Shown here one piece after another: positions 27,684 through 36,379 of a stretch of 64,000 bases of DNA. The stretch lies in the NCBI RefSeq assembly GCF_000698555.1, contig NZ_JFHE01000003.1, positions 310,001 through 374,000 of the forward strand, written 5' to 3'. How positions within the stretch are numbered: the stretch's first letter is position 1; each line of letters begins with the position of its first letter. The stretch comes from Caballeronia grimmiae. Its GTDB lineage: Bacteria > Pseudomonadota > Gammaproteobacteria > Burkholderiales > Burkholderiaceae. The notes under the pieces were generated by a model, which saw only the letters and a program-made list of their open reading frames with translations, did no database searches and was not told the DNA's origin. A program made the translations under genes and the position numbers.

Positions 27684-28316
27684 ATGATTCGAGTCTTGAT
27701 AGCCGACGATCATGCGATCGTGCGCAGCGGGTTCAGGCAATTCGTCGCCGATGAGCCCGACATGGAAGTGGCGGCAGAAGCATCGACCGGCGACGAAACC
27801 ATCGCGCTCGTGCGCGAGCAGGCGTTCGACGTGGTGTTGCTCGACATCGCGATGCCCGACAAGAACGGCGTCGACACCTTGCGCGTCATCAAGCAGATTC
27901 GGCCGCAGCAGGGCGTGCTGATGCTGTCGGGCTTTCCCGAGAGCCAGTACGCGATCAACCTGCTGAAGGCGGGCGCGAACGGCTATCTGAACAAGGACGC
28001 CGCGCCCGATGAGATCGTGCGGGCGATACGAACGGTGGCGCGCGGGCATCGCTATTTGTCAGAGTTTATCGCCGATGCGCTCGCCGACAAGCTCGACAAG
28101 CCGGCGGCGGAAAGGCCGCACGAGACGCTGTCCGAGCGCGAGTTTCAGATTTTTTGCAAGCTCGCGGGCGGCCGGATTCCGACGGAGATCGCGCAGGAGT
28201 TGCATCTGTCGGTGAAGACGGTGAGCACGTACCGGGCGCGCGTGCTGGAGAAGATGCGGCTGTCGAACAACGCCGATCTCACGTATTACGCGATCAAGAA
28301 CGGGTTGATCGAATAG
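27684..28316 (+). CDS. response regulator, NarL/FixJ family
   Basis: The 210-residue protein has a receiver domain (VLIADDHAIVR at the start, phosphoacceptor Asp in VVLLDIAMPD near residue 54, conserved K in LNKDAA). A C-terminal LuxR/GerE helix-turn-helix follows (LSEREFQIFCKLAGG...TEIAQELHLSVKTVSTYRARVLEKM). It binds DNA when phosphorylated. A HisKA_3 kinase such as the one at 24801 is the natural partner class. The next gene, a receiver-only protein, starts 12 bp after its stop and is probably co-transcribed. Confidence 0.93.
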   Translation: MIRVLIADDHAIVRSGFRQFVADEPDMEVAAEASTGDETIALVREQAFDVVLLDIAMPDKNGVDTLRVIKQIRPQQGVLMLSGFPESQYAINLLKAGANGYLNKDAAPDEIVRAIRTVARGHRYLSEFIADALADKLDKPAAERPHETLSEREFQIFCKLAGGRIPTEIAQELHLSVKTVSTYRARVLEKMRLSNNADLTYYAIKNGLIE

Positions 28317-28328
28317 CGCAGCGTTTCC

Positions 28329-28808
28329 ATGTGCGACGAGGAAGCAGTAAAGCGGAGGATGCCCGCCGTGGGCCACATCATCATCGACGATTCGGCACAG
28401 CAGAAGACACCGCGCGGCGGGCCGCTCGCGGTGCTGCTGATCGAGGATTCGCCGCTGATCCGCGGCAGTCTCACCGAGGCCATCGAGGCGCTCGGACCGT
28501 GGCGCGTGACCGCTTTCGCCGATGCCCCGCAAGAGGCCATCGCGTTGCTGTCGTCACAGCCGTTCGATGCGGTGATCGTCGATCTGCAATTGAAACGCGG
28601 ATCGGGCATCGACGTGCTCGCGTGGCTCAAGGAGTCGGAGACGTCGCGCCTGGCGGACGATGCGTTCATCGTCGTACTGACGAATCATGCGCTGCCGGCT
28701 TATCGCGAACGGTGCCTGCAGTATGGCGTGCGCCATTTCTTCGACAAGTCGCTCGAGTTCGATCGCGTGCTCGATGCGCTTGAGGAGTATGCGCGGGAGA
28801 GGGTGTGA
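28329..28808 (+). CDS. receiver-only response regulator
   Basis: The 159-residue protein has an N-terminal extension of about 32 residues and a single receiver domain: VLLIEDSPLIRG (acidic pair), phosphoacceptor Asp in AVIVDLQLKRGSG, T in VVLTNHALP and K in FFDKSLEFD. It has no output domain, as in CheY- or Spo0F-like proteins that relay or sink phosphate. Its position 12 bp after a NarL-type regulator suggests both serve the same kinase. The start could also be the internal ATG eleven codons in (MPAVGHI). Confidence 0.83.
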   Translation: MCDEEAVKRRMPAVGHIIIDDSAQQKTPRGGPLAVLLIEDSPLIRGSLTEAIEALGPWRVTAFADAPQEAIALLSSQPFDAVIVDLQLKRGSGIDVLAWLKESETSRLADDAFIVVLTNHALPAYRERCLQYGVRHFFDKSLEFDRVLDALEEYARERV

Positions 28809-28956
28809 GCTTGCTCGCGTCGCAGCGCGGGTCGTTGAACTTCGCCGCTTGGCGTATCGGATAGCAAGTAGACGGTCGCTCGCGGGCCTTACGCTTTTTG
28901 CGGGCGTTAGGAGGCCGCTGAGCATCCGCCACCACAGTTATTTCTTCCCTGACCCG

Positions 28957-30195
28957 TCACGCTCCGCTTCGCGCGTCCAAACGCCCCTCCCGCCCGCGCC
29001 AGTGGCTAAACCCTGCCAGCCCCGTCGCGGCCAGCCCGACGATGCACACGCCCATCCATCCCATTGCGTGCCAGGCGAGCGATGCCAGCGCCGATCCCAC
29101 CGCGCCGCCGATGAAGTACGCCACCATATACACCGTGTTGACGCGGCTGCGTGCCTCGGGCTTCAGCGCGTAGATGCGCGACTGGTTGGAAATCTGCGCG
29201 GCCTGCACGCCGACATCGAGCACGATCACGCCGATGACAAGCCCCGCGATGCTCCTCGACGACAGCGCGAACACGACGAACGACACCGCCACGAGCACGA
29301 TCGACAGCGTGATGACCGCACGCGGCCCGCGCTTGTCCGCCGACTTGCCCGCAAGCGGCGCGGCCAGCGCGCCCGCCGCCCCGACGATGCCGAACAGTCC
29401 CGCCGCCTGCGGACCCATATGAAACGGCTCGCCGGCGAGCAACAACGTAAGCAGCGACCAGAACGCGCTGAAGCCGGCGAAAAGCGCGCCGCCCGTCAGC
29501 GCGGCTTCGCGCAGCGCGGCGCTCTCGGCGGTCAGATGCCACATCGACGCAAGCAGCTTGCCGTAGGAGAGCGTGGATGTCGGACGGCTTTTCGGCAGCC
29601 GCATCATCACGACGACCGCGAGCGCGATCGTCGCCACCACCGACGCCGCGAACACCGCGCGCCATCCGAAGTACTGCGCGACGAAGCCCGAGACCGTGCG
29701 GGCGAGCAGAATGCCGAGAAGCAGCCCGCTCATGACGGTGCCGACCGCATGGCCGCGCTCGGCGGGGGGCGCGAGTTCCGCGGCGAAGGGCACGGCCTGC
29801 TGCGCAATCGTCGATACGACGCCTATCGCGAGACTGGCCGCGATGAGCACCGCGAGCGTCGGCGCGGCGCTCGCCACGATCAGCGCGACGCCCAGCGCCG
29901 CGAGTTGCATGAGGATCAGCGTGCGCCGGTCGAAGCGATCGCCGAGCGGCGCGAGCATCAGCATGCCGAACGCATAGCCGAGTTGCGTCGCGGCGGGCAC
30001 GGCGCCGATCAGATAGGCGCTCTGAGGAAACGACGCCCGGAAATCCCCGAGCAGCGGCTGGTTGAAGTAGATGTTCGCGACCGACACGCCGGCAATCGTC
30101 GCGAGCAGCCAGAGCGTCGCGCGAGAGTAGTGGGGATGGCGCTCGGGCGTGTGGTCGTGAGAGGACTGCGGCGACTGATGCGATGACGCGGACAT
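28957..30195 (-). CDS. MFS transporter (drug-efflux or sugar-efflux type, 12 TM)
   Basis: The 412-residue protein has twelve predicted membrane segments and the MFS loop 2-3 motif GDRFDRRTL. It starts with a His/Ser-rich cytoplasmic tail (MSASSHQSPQSSHDHTPERHPHYSR). The ATG at 30195 has GGAAGGAA before it. The open frame extends far upstream, to 31137, through two other genes and a tRNA; that extension is rejected. Segments such as NQPLLGDFRASF and TVSGFVAQYFGWRAVF resemble DHA1-type exporters. The substrate is unknown. Confidence 0.87.
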   Translation of the reverse strand: MSASSHQSPQSSHDHTPERHPHYSRATLWLLATIAGVSVANIYFNQPLLGDFRASFPQSAYLIGAVPAATQLGYAFGMLMLAPLGDRFDRRTLILMQLAALGVALIVASAAPTLAVLIAASLAIGVVSTIAQQAVPFAAELAPPAERGHAVGTVMSGLLLGILLARTVSGFVAQYFGWRAVFAASVVATIALAVVVMMRLPKSRPTSTLSYGKLLASMWHLTAESAALREAALTGGALFAGFSAFWSLLTLLLAGEPFHMGPQAAGLFGIVGAAGALAAPLAGKSADKRGPRAVITLSIVLVAVSFVVFALSSRSIAGLVIGVIVLDVGVQAAQISNQSRIYALKPEARSRVNTVYMVAYFIGGAVGSALASLAWHAMGWMGVCIVGLAATGLAGFSHWRGREGRLDARSGA

Positions 30196-30287
30196 GGTTC
30201 CTTCCGTCGGACGGGCGAGAGGGCGGCTTGCGGCAAGCCGCCGATCATACTGGAGACGGAAGCGCTTTGCCGAACGCGCGGCGATGC

Positions 30288-30632
30288 TTACTCGTCGTCG
30301 GCGGCGGGCGGTTTGGGCACGAGCTTCGCCGGCGCGAGCCACTGGAACGTCGTCAGCGTGTCGTCGCTGAAGGTGCATTCGGCGGCGGCGGGCGTGTCGG
30401 CTGCTTTCGTGGCGGGCGGCTTCGGCGGCGTCTCGATCGTGCCATGCACGACGACGCGCGAGCCATGCATCGCCGCGCTGGAGCCGGTGAGCTTGAGCGG
30501 CGCGCTCGCGGCGTCCGGATAATCGGCGCGCATGCGGTCCTTGCAAGCATCGATGTTGCGGTAATAGGACGTGCAGCCGGCCAGAAGCGCGAGTGGAATC
30601 GAGAGGAGGAGCAGGCGGGAGCGAGTGTTCAT
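30288..30632 (-). CDS. hypothetical lipoprotein, 114 residues
   Basis: The product starts MNTRSRLLLLSIPLALLAGC, a lipoprotein signal with lipobox LLAGC. A short mature region follows with two further Cys (NIDACKDRM and ECTFSDD) that could form a disulfide, and a Pro/Ala-rich C-terminus. I do not recognise a family. The ATG at 30632 was chosen because it opens the signal peptide; the longer frame from 30929 is antisense to the divergent small gene. GGAACCGGTC is a weak ribosome binding site. Confidence 0.65.
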   Translation of the reverse strand: MNTRSRLLLLSIPLALLAGCTSYYRNIDACKDRMRADYPDAASAPLKLTGSSAAMHGSRVVVHGTIETPPKPPATKAADTPAAAECTFSDDTLTTFQWLAPAKLVPKPPAADDE

Positions 30633-30782
30633 CGATGGAACCGGTCGATGCCCGATGCGGCGCGGCATCGGAGCGAAATGAGGATGGGCGGCGAGCTTTA
30701 TAACACGCGCAAAGCACTTGTTCGAGGTTCGGGCGCGGTAGCACAATCGGCGGGAGCAATTCTCGGCGATGCAGAGGCGGCC

Positions 30783-31064
30783 ATGCAAAAGGACATCGAA
30801 GTGGGCGATTACATGCTCGCCATGAGCGCCGTCCCGAAGCCGCGTCCGGGCGATCAAGAAACCGAGGCGTGGGTCGAAGGCTATGCGGTTCGCGTGCAGG
30901 TGACGCGCGTCGACGGGCAGCCGGTACACGGCTCGACGCTCGCGGACGATTCAGGCGAGATGACGGGAGATCATGGGCCTTTTGAAACCGTCGCGCAGGC
31001 GATGGCGCACGGGGAGGCGTGGGGCCGGCACTATGTGGCGCGGGTGCTGGGGCATGGGGTGTGA
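30783..31064 (+). CDS. hypothetical protein, 93 residues
   Basis: This small soluble protein (MQKDIEVGDYMLAMSAVPKPRPGDQETEAWVEG...) has no membrane segment or recognisable motif. The alternating pattern in the middle (YAVRVQVTRVDGQPVHGSTL) looks like a beta-sheet core, and the C-terminus is helical (AQAMAHGEAWGRHYVARV). The ATG at 30783 has GCAGAGGCGG upstream; the upstream in-frame starts lack a site. It is divergent from the lipoprotein at 30288 and ends close to the tRNA-Leu gene. Function unknown. Confidence 0.6.
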   Translation: MQKDIEVGDYMLAMSAVPKPRPGDQETEAWVEGYAVRVQVTRVDGQPVHGSTLADDSGEMTGDHGPFETVAQAMAHGEAWGRHYVARVLGHGV

Positions 31065-31107
31065 GAGGGGCGATCGCCGTTGCCATACTCAGGAACGCAT
31101 CGCGCGC

Positions 31108-31192
31108 TGGTGCCGGGGACCGGACTCGAACCGGCAAGCCGTTAGGCGGCGGATTTTAAGTCCGCTATGTTTACCAATTTCATCACCCCGGC
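31108..31192 (-). tRNA. tRNA-Leu (anticodon UAA)
   Basis: On the minus strand the acceptor arms GCCGGGG and CCCCGGC pair and an encoded CCA follows the discriminator A. The anticodon arm has stem GCGGA/TCCGC around the loop CTTAAAA, giving anticodon UAA. A class II variable arm and the T-arm CCGGTTCGAGTCCGG are present. Total length is 85 nt including CCA. No integrase or duplicated 3' end is next to it. Confidence 0.95.
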
Positions 31193-31360
31193 AGGGCGGA
31201 CGCGATTCTACCATCGCACCGGCCGCGCCAAAACCGCCAAAACGCCCGCCGTATCGCTCGAATGCACATATTGAAAGCCATTCGACAACCCCACGCGCCT
31301 CCCGCATAATCGCCGACTGATCCGCCTTCGCTCGATCGAGCCAACACGAAAGGACACTCA

Positions 31361-31945
<585 letters not shown>

Positions 31946-31954
31946 GCCCGCGCG

Positions 31955-32413
31955 ATGCGCATCGGCCTCATCTCCGACACGCATAACCTCGTGCGCCCCG
32001 AAGCGCTCGACGCACTGCGCGGTTGCGAGCACATCATCCATGCGGGCGATATCTGCAAGCGCGAAGTCCTCGACGCGCTCGCGGCACTCGCGCCGCTCAC
32101 CGTCGTGCGCGGCAATAACGACATCGGCGAAAGCGTTGCGTCGTTACCCGAACATGCGCGAATCGAACTGGGCGGCGCGACGATCCACGTCGTCCACGAT
32201 ATCGCCGACGTGCCCGCCCGGCTCGACGGCGTCGATGTCGTCGTGACCGGGCATTCGCACAAGCCGGTCTTCGCGCGGCGCGACGGCGTGCTGTTCGTCA
32301 ATCCGGGCAGCGCCGGACCGCGACGCTTCAAGTTGCCCGTAACCGTCGGACTGCTCGATATCGACACCGATACGAAAGCCATCGACGCGCGCATCGTCAC
32401 GCTCATCGCGTAG
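31955..32413 (+). CDS. YfcE/MJ0936-type metallophosphoesterase
   Basis: The 152-residue protein has the full set of metallophosphoesterase motifs: SDTHN near the N-terminus, HAGDICKREVL, VRGNND, VTGHSHKP and NPGSAGPRR. This is a small YfcE/MJ0936-like phosphodiesterase that binds two metal ions; relatives hydrolyse artificial phosphodiesters and the natural substrate is unsettled. It follows the TMEM175-like gene by 9 bp and ends before a bidirectional terminator shared with the convergent MFS gene. Confidence 0.9.
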   Translation: MRIGLISDTHNLVRPEALDALRGCEHIIHAGDICKREVLDALAALAPLTVVRGNNDIGESVASLPEHARIELGGATIHVVHDIADVPARLDGVDVVVTGHSHKPVFARRDGVLFVNPGSAGPRRFKLPVTVGLLDIDTDTKAIDARIVTLIA

Positions 32414-32417
32414 ATGC

Positions 32418-32452
32418 AAAAAGGGCCGGCGCATTACACGCCGGCCCCTTGT
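32418..32452. terminator. bidirectional terminator between yfcE-like and MFS genes
   Basis: AAGGGCCGGCG and CGCCGGCCCCTT pair with a short loop. The T-run is better on the minus strand (CCCTTTTTGC), so it mainly terminates the MHS transporter gene, and it also follows the phosphoesterase on the plus strand. Confidence 0.8.
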
Positions 32453-32473
32453 CATTCGGATGAACGCAATCGC

Positions 32474-33967
32474 TTACGCGCGCGCGGCGTTATCGAACAG
32501 CGAATCGTCCATCTCGGCGGCCTCGCGATGACCGCGCAGGATCGCATGCGCTTCCGAATGCGAGCCCACTGCGGGCGGCGAGCCCTTCAGCGGCTTCTTC
32601 GCCGTCTCGTGCAGCGCCAGCACCGACACGATGCCGATCACCGATGCGCCCATCAGATAGTACGCGGGCATCATCAGCATGCCGGTCTTGTCGACGAGCC
32701 ATGCCGTCACGAGCGGCGTCGTGCCGCCGAACAGCGACACCGACACGTTGAAGCCGATCGCCAGCGCGCCGTAGCGGATCTTCGTCGGGAACAGCGCCGG
32801 CAGCGACGACGGCATCACGCCGGTGAACGTCGACAGCAGTGCGCCCAGAATCATCATGCCCGCGAACACCGACGGCACCGTGCCGACGCGAATCAGCGAG
32901 AGAGCCGGAATCGACAGCAGCAGCAAGCCCACGCAGCCTGCGAGCATCACCGGCTTGCGGCCGATCGCATCCGAGAGACGTCCGGCGAGCAGCGTCAGCG
33001 GAACCATCAGCACCATCACGACCAGCACGATGAAGAGGCCGTGCGTTTCGTTGAACTTGAGCGTCGCCGACAGATAGCTCGGCAGATACGACAGCGCCAT
33101 GTAGTCCGTCACGTTGAAGATCAGCACGAGGCCGACGCATTGCAGAAGCGGCTTCCATTGCTGCATGAGCGTTTCGCGGAACTGCGTCTTCGTCGTCTGG
33201 TGCGCGGAGGCCTCCATCTTGTCGGCTTCGCGCTGGAACGCGGGCGTCTCTTCGAGCTTGATGCGGATATAGAGACCGATCAACCCGAGCGGACCTGCGA
33301 CCAGGAACGGAATGCGCCAGCCCCAGCCGAGCAGCGCGTCGTGCGAAAGCACGGCGGTCAGCACCGCCACCACGCCCGCGCCGAGCACATAGCCGACGAG
33401 CGTGCCGCATTCCAGAAAGCTCGACATGAAGCCGCGCTTCTTGTCCGGCGAGAATTCGGCGATGAACGTCGCCGCGCCGCCGTACTCGCCGCCGGTCGAG
33501 AAGCCTTGCACCAGGCGCGCGACGAGCAGCAGCACGGGCGCCATCACGCCGATGGTGTCGTAGCTCGGAATCAGGCCGATGCAGAACGTGCCGATGGCCA
33601 TCATGATCATCGTCATCGCGAGCACGCGCTTGCGGCCGATGCGGTCGCCGAGCGGGCCGAACACCATGCCGCCGAGCGGACGCACGAGGAACGCGGCCGC
33701 GAAGGTGCCGAAGGTCGCGAGCAACTGTGCGGTCGGGCTGCTCGACGGGAAAAACACCTTGCCGAGCGTCACGGCGATGTAGCTATACACGCCGAAATCG
33801 AACCATTCCATCGCATTGCCGATGGCCATGGCGCCGACAGCGCGCTTCAGGAGAGATTGATCGACGATGGTGATGTCGTCGAGCGTAAGGCCGTTCGATG
33901 CATTCGCCGCATTCGCTGCGTCGGATGTCTTGTGTGTGCGCCAAAGGCCGTCGTGTAGGGCGGTCAT
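32474..33967 (-). CDS. MHS-family MFS symporter, ProP-like (proline/betaine or organic acid)
   Basis: The 497-residue protein has twelve membrane segments, EWFDFGVYSYIAVTLGKVFF at the first segment, and GDRIGRKRVLAMTM and GRLSDAIGRKP in the two MFS signature loops. This is the metabolite:H+ symporter subgroup that includes ProP, KgtP and ShiA. The opening is closest in feel to ProP (osmoprotectant uptake), but it lacks the long ProP coiled-coil tail, so the substrate stays open. I took the ATG at 33967 (MTALHDGLW), although the ribosome binding site is weak; the frame extends upstream to 34213 without membrane-protein character. It ends at a bidirectional terminator. Confidence 0.83.
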   Translation of the reverse strand: MTALHDGLWRTHKTSDAANAANASNGLTLDDITIVDQSLLKRAVGAMAIGNAMEWFDFGVYSYIAVTLGKVFFPSSSPTAQLLATFGTFAAAFLVRPLGGMVFGPLGDRIGRKRVLAMTMIMMAIGTFCIGLIPSYDTIGVMAPVLLLVARLVQGFSTGGEYGGAATFIAEFSPDKKRGFMSSFLECGTLVGYVLGAGVVAVLTAVLSHDALLGWGWRIPFLVAGPLGLIGLYIRIKLEETPAFQREADKMEASAHQTTKTQFRETLMQQWKPLLQCVGLVLIFNVTDYMALSYLPSYLSATLKFNETHGLFIVLVVMVLMVPLTLLAGRLSDAIGRKPVMLAGCVGLLLLSIPALSLIRVGTVPSVFAGMMILGALLSTFTGVMPSSLPALFPTKIRYGALAIGFNVSVSLFGGTTPLVTAWLVDKTGMLMMPAYYLMGASVIGIVSVLALHETAKKPLKGSPPAVGSHSEAHAILRGHREAAEMDDSLFDNAARA

Positions 33968-34599
33968 ACGTTGAAAAGCTCCGTGTTCAAGTGCCCGTTG
34001 CCCGCGCGCGAAACGGCTCGCGAAAGCGTCGGGCGCGCCGGGAAGCAGCGCGTATTGCCGGATAGTGCAGTTTCGTGACGGCGCCGCAGCGCATTCGCAT
34101 CGTCGGAACGAAAGCCAAAGGCTTCCCGCAGCGCCGGACGCGATGGACCGGAGCCGAGGCTCGAATGGATGACACGGTGCCGGTGCCTCGCGGCGAAAGT
34201 CGCGAAATTGCACTCGGGATGAAACAAACGAATTTGACGTGCGGACGGCGAACTCGGGAAGCTGCCGCGGGTGGAACCGCTACGTCGGCGAATTACAAGG
34301 CTTGGAACGAAAAAGGCCGGCGTGCGCGCGGAGCGCTAAAACCGACAAGCCTCTTTGTATAAAAACTGTCACTACCACGCATTGGCCGATGCCTGCCGCA
34401 TCGTGCGATCAAGCCGGCTACCGCGTGTGAATGATGGTGAATTGCTGTTGCTAACGAGCGAGATGATAACACGATGACAGATGATGTGCAAACCGACCCG
34501 TCCGCCGAGGTTTGCGAGGATCGCTCAATCCCTTACGTGGCTTAGGATTCCGCTGAGTATGTCTTATGTTTTGCGCGCGTAAATCAGAGGCGGGAGGCA
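33968..34599. other. gap upstream of the MHS transporter and downstream of yggX, no gene seen
   Basis: I see no convincing coding sequence. Frames of 60-95 codons on both strands lack ribosome binding sites and protein-like composition. The section near 34,340-34,600 is more AT-rich and may hold the promoter of the minus-strand transporter, which would give a long leader. No repeat or RNA structure stands out apart from the terminator at its right edge. Confidence 0.5.
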
Positions 34600-34602
34600 A
34601 CA

Positions 34603-34632
34603 AAAAACCGACCACGACGGGTCGGTTTTTTC
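34603..34632 (-). terminator. terminator of yggX
   Basis: AAAAAACCGACC and GGTCGGTTTTTT form a symmetric hairpin with a 6-nt loop and T-runs on both strands. It lies 20 nt after the stop codon of the minus-strand yggX gene. Confidence 0.85.
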
Positions 34633-34651
34633 GGTCGAGCAGGGCGCCAGG

Positions 34652-34924
34652 TCAGCTTTGCGGCGGCACGTAGCCGGACGCGGTATCGGCGCCTTCACCG
34701 AAGAAGTATTTCTCAGTCTGCTTGAGCAGATACTGGCGCGCGCGCGGGTCGGCCATGTTCAGGCGATTCTCGTTGATGAGCATCGTCTGCTGCTTGAGCC
34801 AGCCCTGCCATGCTTCCTTCGAGATCGATTCGTAGATGCGCTTGCCGAGCTCGCCCGGCAGCGGTGGAAAATCCAGTCCCTCGGCTTCCTTGCCGAGCTT
34901 CGCGCATTGAACCATTCGGGCCAT
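34652..34924 (-). CDS. yggX: Fe(2+)-trafficking / oxidative damage protection protein YggX
   Basis: The 90-residue protein begins [21 protein letters not shown], with the conserved single Cys (C7) of YggX. It continues with [31 protein letters not shown], the family signature. YggX protects iron-sulfur proteins against superoxide and takes part in iron trafficking in the cytoplasm. The length is normal. It follows argA on the same strand after about 60 bp and has its own terminator, so an argA-yggX transcript is likely. Confidence 0.95.
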   Translation of the reverse strand: MARMVQCAKLGKEAEGLDFPPLPGELGKRIYESISKEAWQGWLKQQTMLINENRLNMADPRARQYLLKQTEKYFFGEGADTASGYVPPQS

Positions 34925-34986
34925 CGTGTGTTTCTCCTGTATCGGGGTGCGGGACGCGCTTTACAGCCGCGCGTCCGTTATCGTGT

Positions 34987-36357
34987 TCAAAGCTGTTTCA
35001 TCAGCACGAGCGACTTGCGCTGCCAGTTGTACAGACGCCGGCGGTCTTCGGGCAGATCGTCCACCGTGACCTTCACGAAGCCACGCTTGAGGAACCAGTG
35101 CTCGGTGCGCGTCGTGAGCACGAAGATGCGCGTGAGGCCGCGCGCACGGGCGCGCTGCTCAATGCGCTTCAACAGGCGCTCGCCGTCGCCCGAACCTTGC
35201 GCTTCCGGCGCGACGGTCAGGCACGCCATCTCGCCGATGCGCTCCTGCGTGTACGGATAGAGCGCCGCGCAGCCGAAGAGCACGCCATCGTGCTCGATGA
35301 CCGAAAAATGGTCGATGTCCCGCTCGATCTGGTGACGGCCGCGGCGCACGAGCGTGCCATCGGATTCGAGCGGCTCGATCAGCGTAAGAATGCCGCCGAC
35401 GTCATCGGGCGTGGCCTCGCGCAGGCTCTCGAGATTCTCGTAGGAGATCATCGTGCCGACGCCGTCGTGCAGGAAGAGTTCGAGCAGCACGCTGCCATCG
35501 AGCGCATATGGAATGATGTGCGCCCGCGCCACGCCGCCACGGCAGGCGCGGATTGCGTGCTTCAGATAAAACGCGGTGTCGCCCTGCAACTCGCCCGACT
35601 CATGCAGGCGATAGGCGTCGTCGAGCGACATTTCGCGCACGAGCTCGTCTTGCTGGTCGGCGAGGCCGGGAATTTCGGTGACGAAGATGATCTTGTCGGC
35701 GCGCAACGCAATGGCGGCAGCGGACGCGACGTCTTCCATCGACAGGTTGAACGCCTCGCCCGTCGGCGAGAAACCGAGCGACGACAACAGCACGATCTTG
35801 CTGCTCGCGAGCGACTGACGGATCGATTCGCCGTCGATCTTGCGCACGACCCCGGTGTGCTGGAAATCGACGCCATCCAGAATGCCGACCGGCCGCGCCG
35901 TCACGAAGTTGCCCGACACGACGCTGATGTGCGCGTGCGCCATCGGCGTATTCGGCAAGCCCTGGCTGATCGCAGCTTCGATATCGAGGCGCACTTCGCC
36001 GGCGGCTTCCTTCGCGGATTCAAGCGCGCGGGCATCCGTTATGCGCAGTCCATGCGAAAACGACGATTCGACCCCGTGCAGGCTCAATTGCTCGTCGAGC
36101 TGCGGACGCGAGCCGTGCACGAGCACGACATGGATACCCATTGCATGCAGCAGACCGACGTCCTGCACCAGCGCGTTGAGCCGTCCTTCCTGCACCAGTT
36201 CTCCGCCGAACGCGACGACGAACGTCTTGTTGCGAAAAGCGTGAATATAGGGGGCGACGGAGCGCATCCAGTCGACGAACTGGGCGAGCGGATTGGGCGC
36301 GTCGGCTTCAGTTGCGGCCGGCTGCGACGCGAGGGTGAGGTCGGTTTGGGAATTCAT
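34987..36357 (-). CDS. argA: amino-acid N-acetyltransferase ArgA (N-acetylglutamate synthase)
   Basis: ArgA makes N-acetylglutamate, the first step of arginine synthesis. The 456-residue protein has the classical layout: an N-terminal amino acid kinase-like regulatory domain (about 20-300, with TFVVAFGGELV and VVLVHGSRPQL) that binds arginine in relatives, and a C-terminal GNAT domain (about 310-456, with ACLTVAPEAQGSGDGERLL as the acetyl-CoA loop). The ATG at 36357 begins MNSQTDLTLASQ. There is no ribosome binding site; a palindromic TATA-type sequence only 6 nt away suggests a leaderless message (see the findings). It is divergent from hrpA with 22 bp between start codons. Confidence 0.95.
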   Translation of the reverse strand: MNSQTDLTLASQPAATEADAPNPLAQFVDWMRSVAPYIHAFRNKTFVVAFGGELVQEGRLNALVQDVGLLHAMGIHVVLVHGSRPQLDEQLSLHGVESSFSHGLRITDARALESAKEAAGEVRLDIEAAISQGLPNTPMAHAHISVVSGNFVTARPVGILDGVDFQHTGVVRKIDGESIRQSLASSKIVLLSSLGFSPTGEAFNLSMEDVASAAAIALRADKIIFVTEIPGLADQQDELVREMSLDDAYRLHESGELQGDTAFYLKHAIRACRGGVARAHIIPYALDGSVLLELFLHDGVGTMISYENLESLREATPDDVGGILTLIEPLESDGTLVRRGRHQIERDIDHFSVIEHDGVLFGCAALYPYTQERIGEMACLTVAPEAQGSGDGERLLKRIEQRARARGLTRIFVLTTRTEHWFLKRGFVKVTVDDLPEDRRRLYNWQRKSLVLMKQL

Positions 36358-36363
36358 GCCGGG

Positions 36364-36371
36364 ATTATAAT
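36364..36371. promoter_or_regulatory. palindromic -10 element between argA and hrpA
   Basis: ATTATAAT reads as TATAAT on both strands. It lies 8 nt before the hrpA ATG and 6 nt before the argA ATG, which would put both transcription starts at or within a couple of bases of the start codons. I do not see a good -35 element on either side. Confidence 0.5.
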
Positions 36372-36379
36372 GCGACGCT

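Noticed and set aside
28957..31137. The 726-codon frame that would extend the MFS transporter upstream
   Set aside because: The extension covers the promoter region, two small genes and a tRNA; a good ribosome binding site precedes the ATG at 30195.
31108..31192. tRNA-Leu considered as a genomic-island attachment site
   Set aside because: There is no integrase beside it, no duplicated tRNA end seen nearby, and both flanks look like ordinary chromosomal genes.
34075..34362. A 95-codon plus-strand frame in the gap upstream of the MHS transporter
   Set aside because: No start signal and composition unlike a protein; it overlaps the likely leader of the minus-strand transporter.
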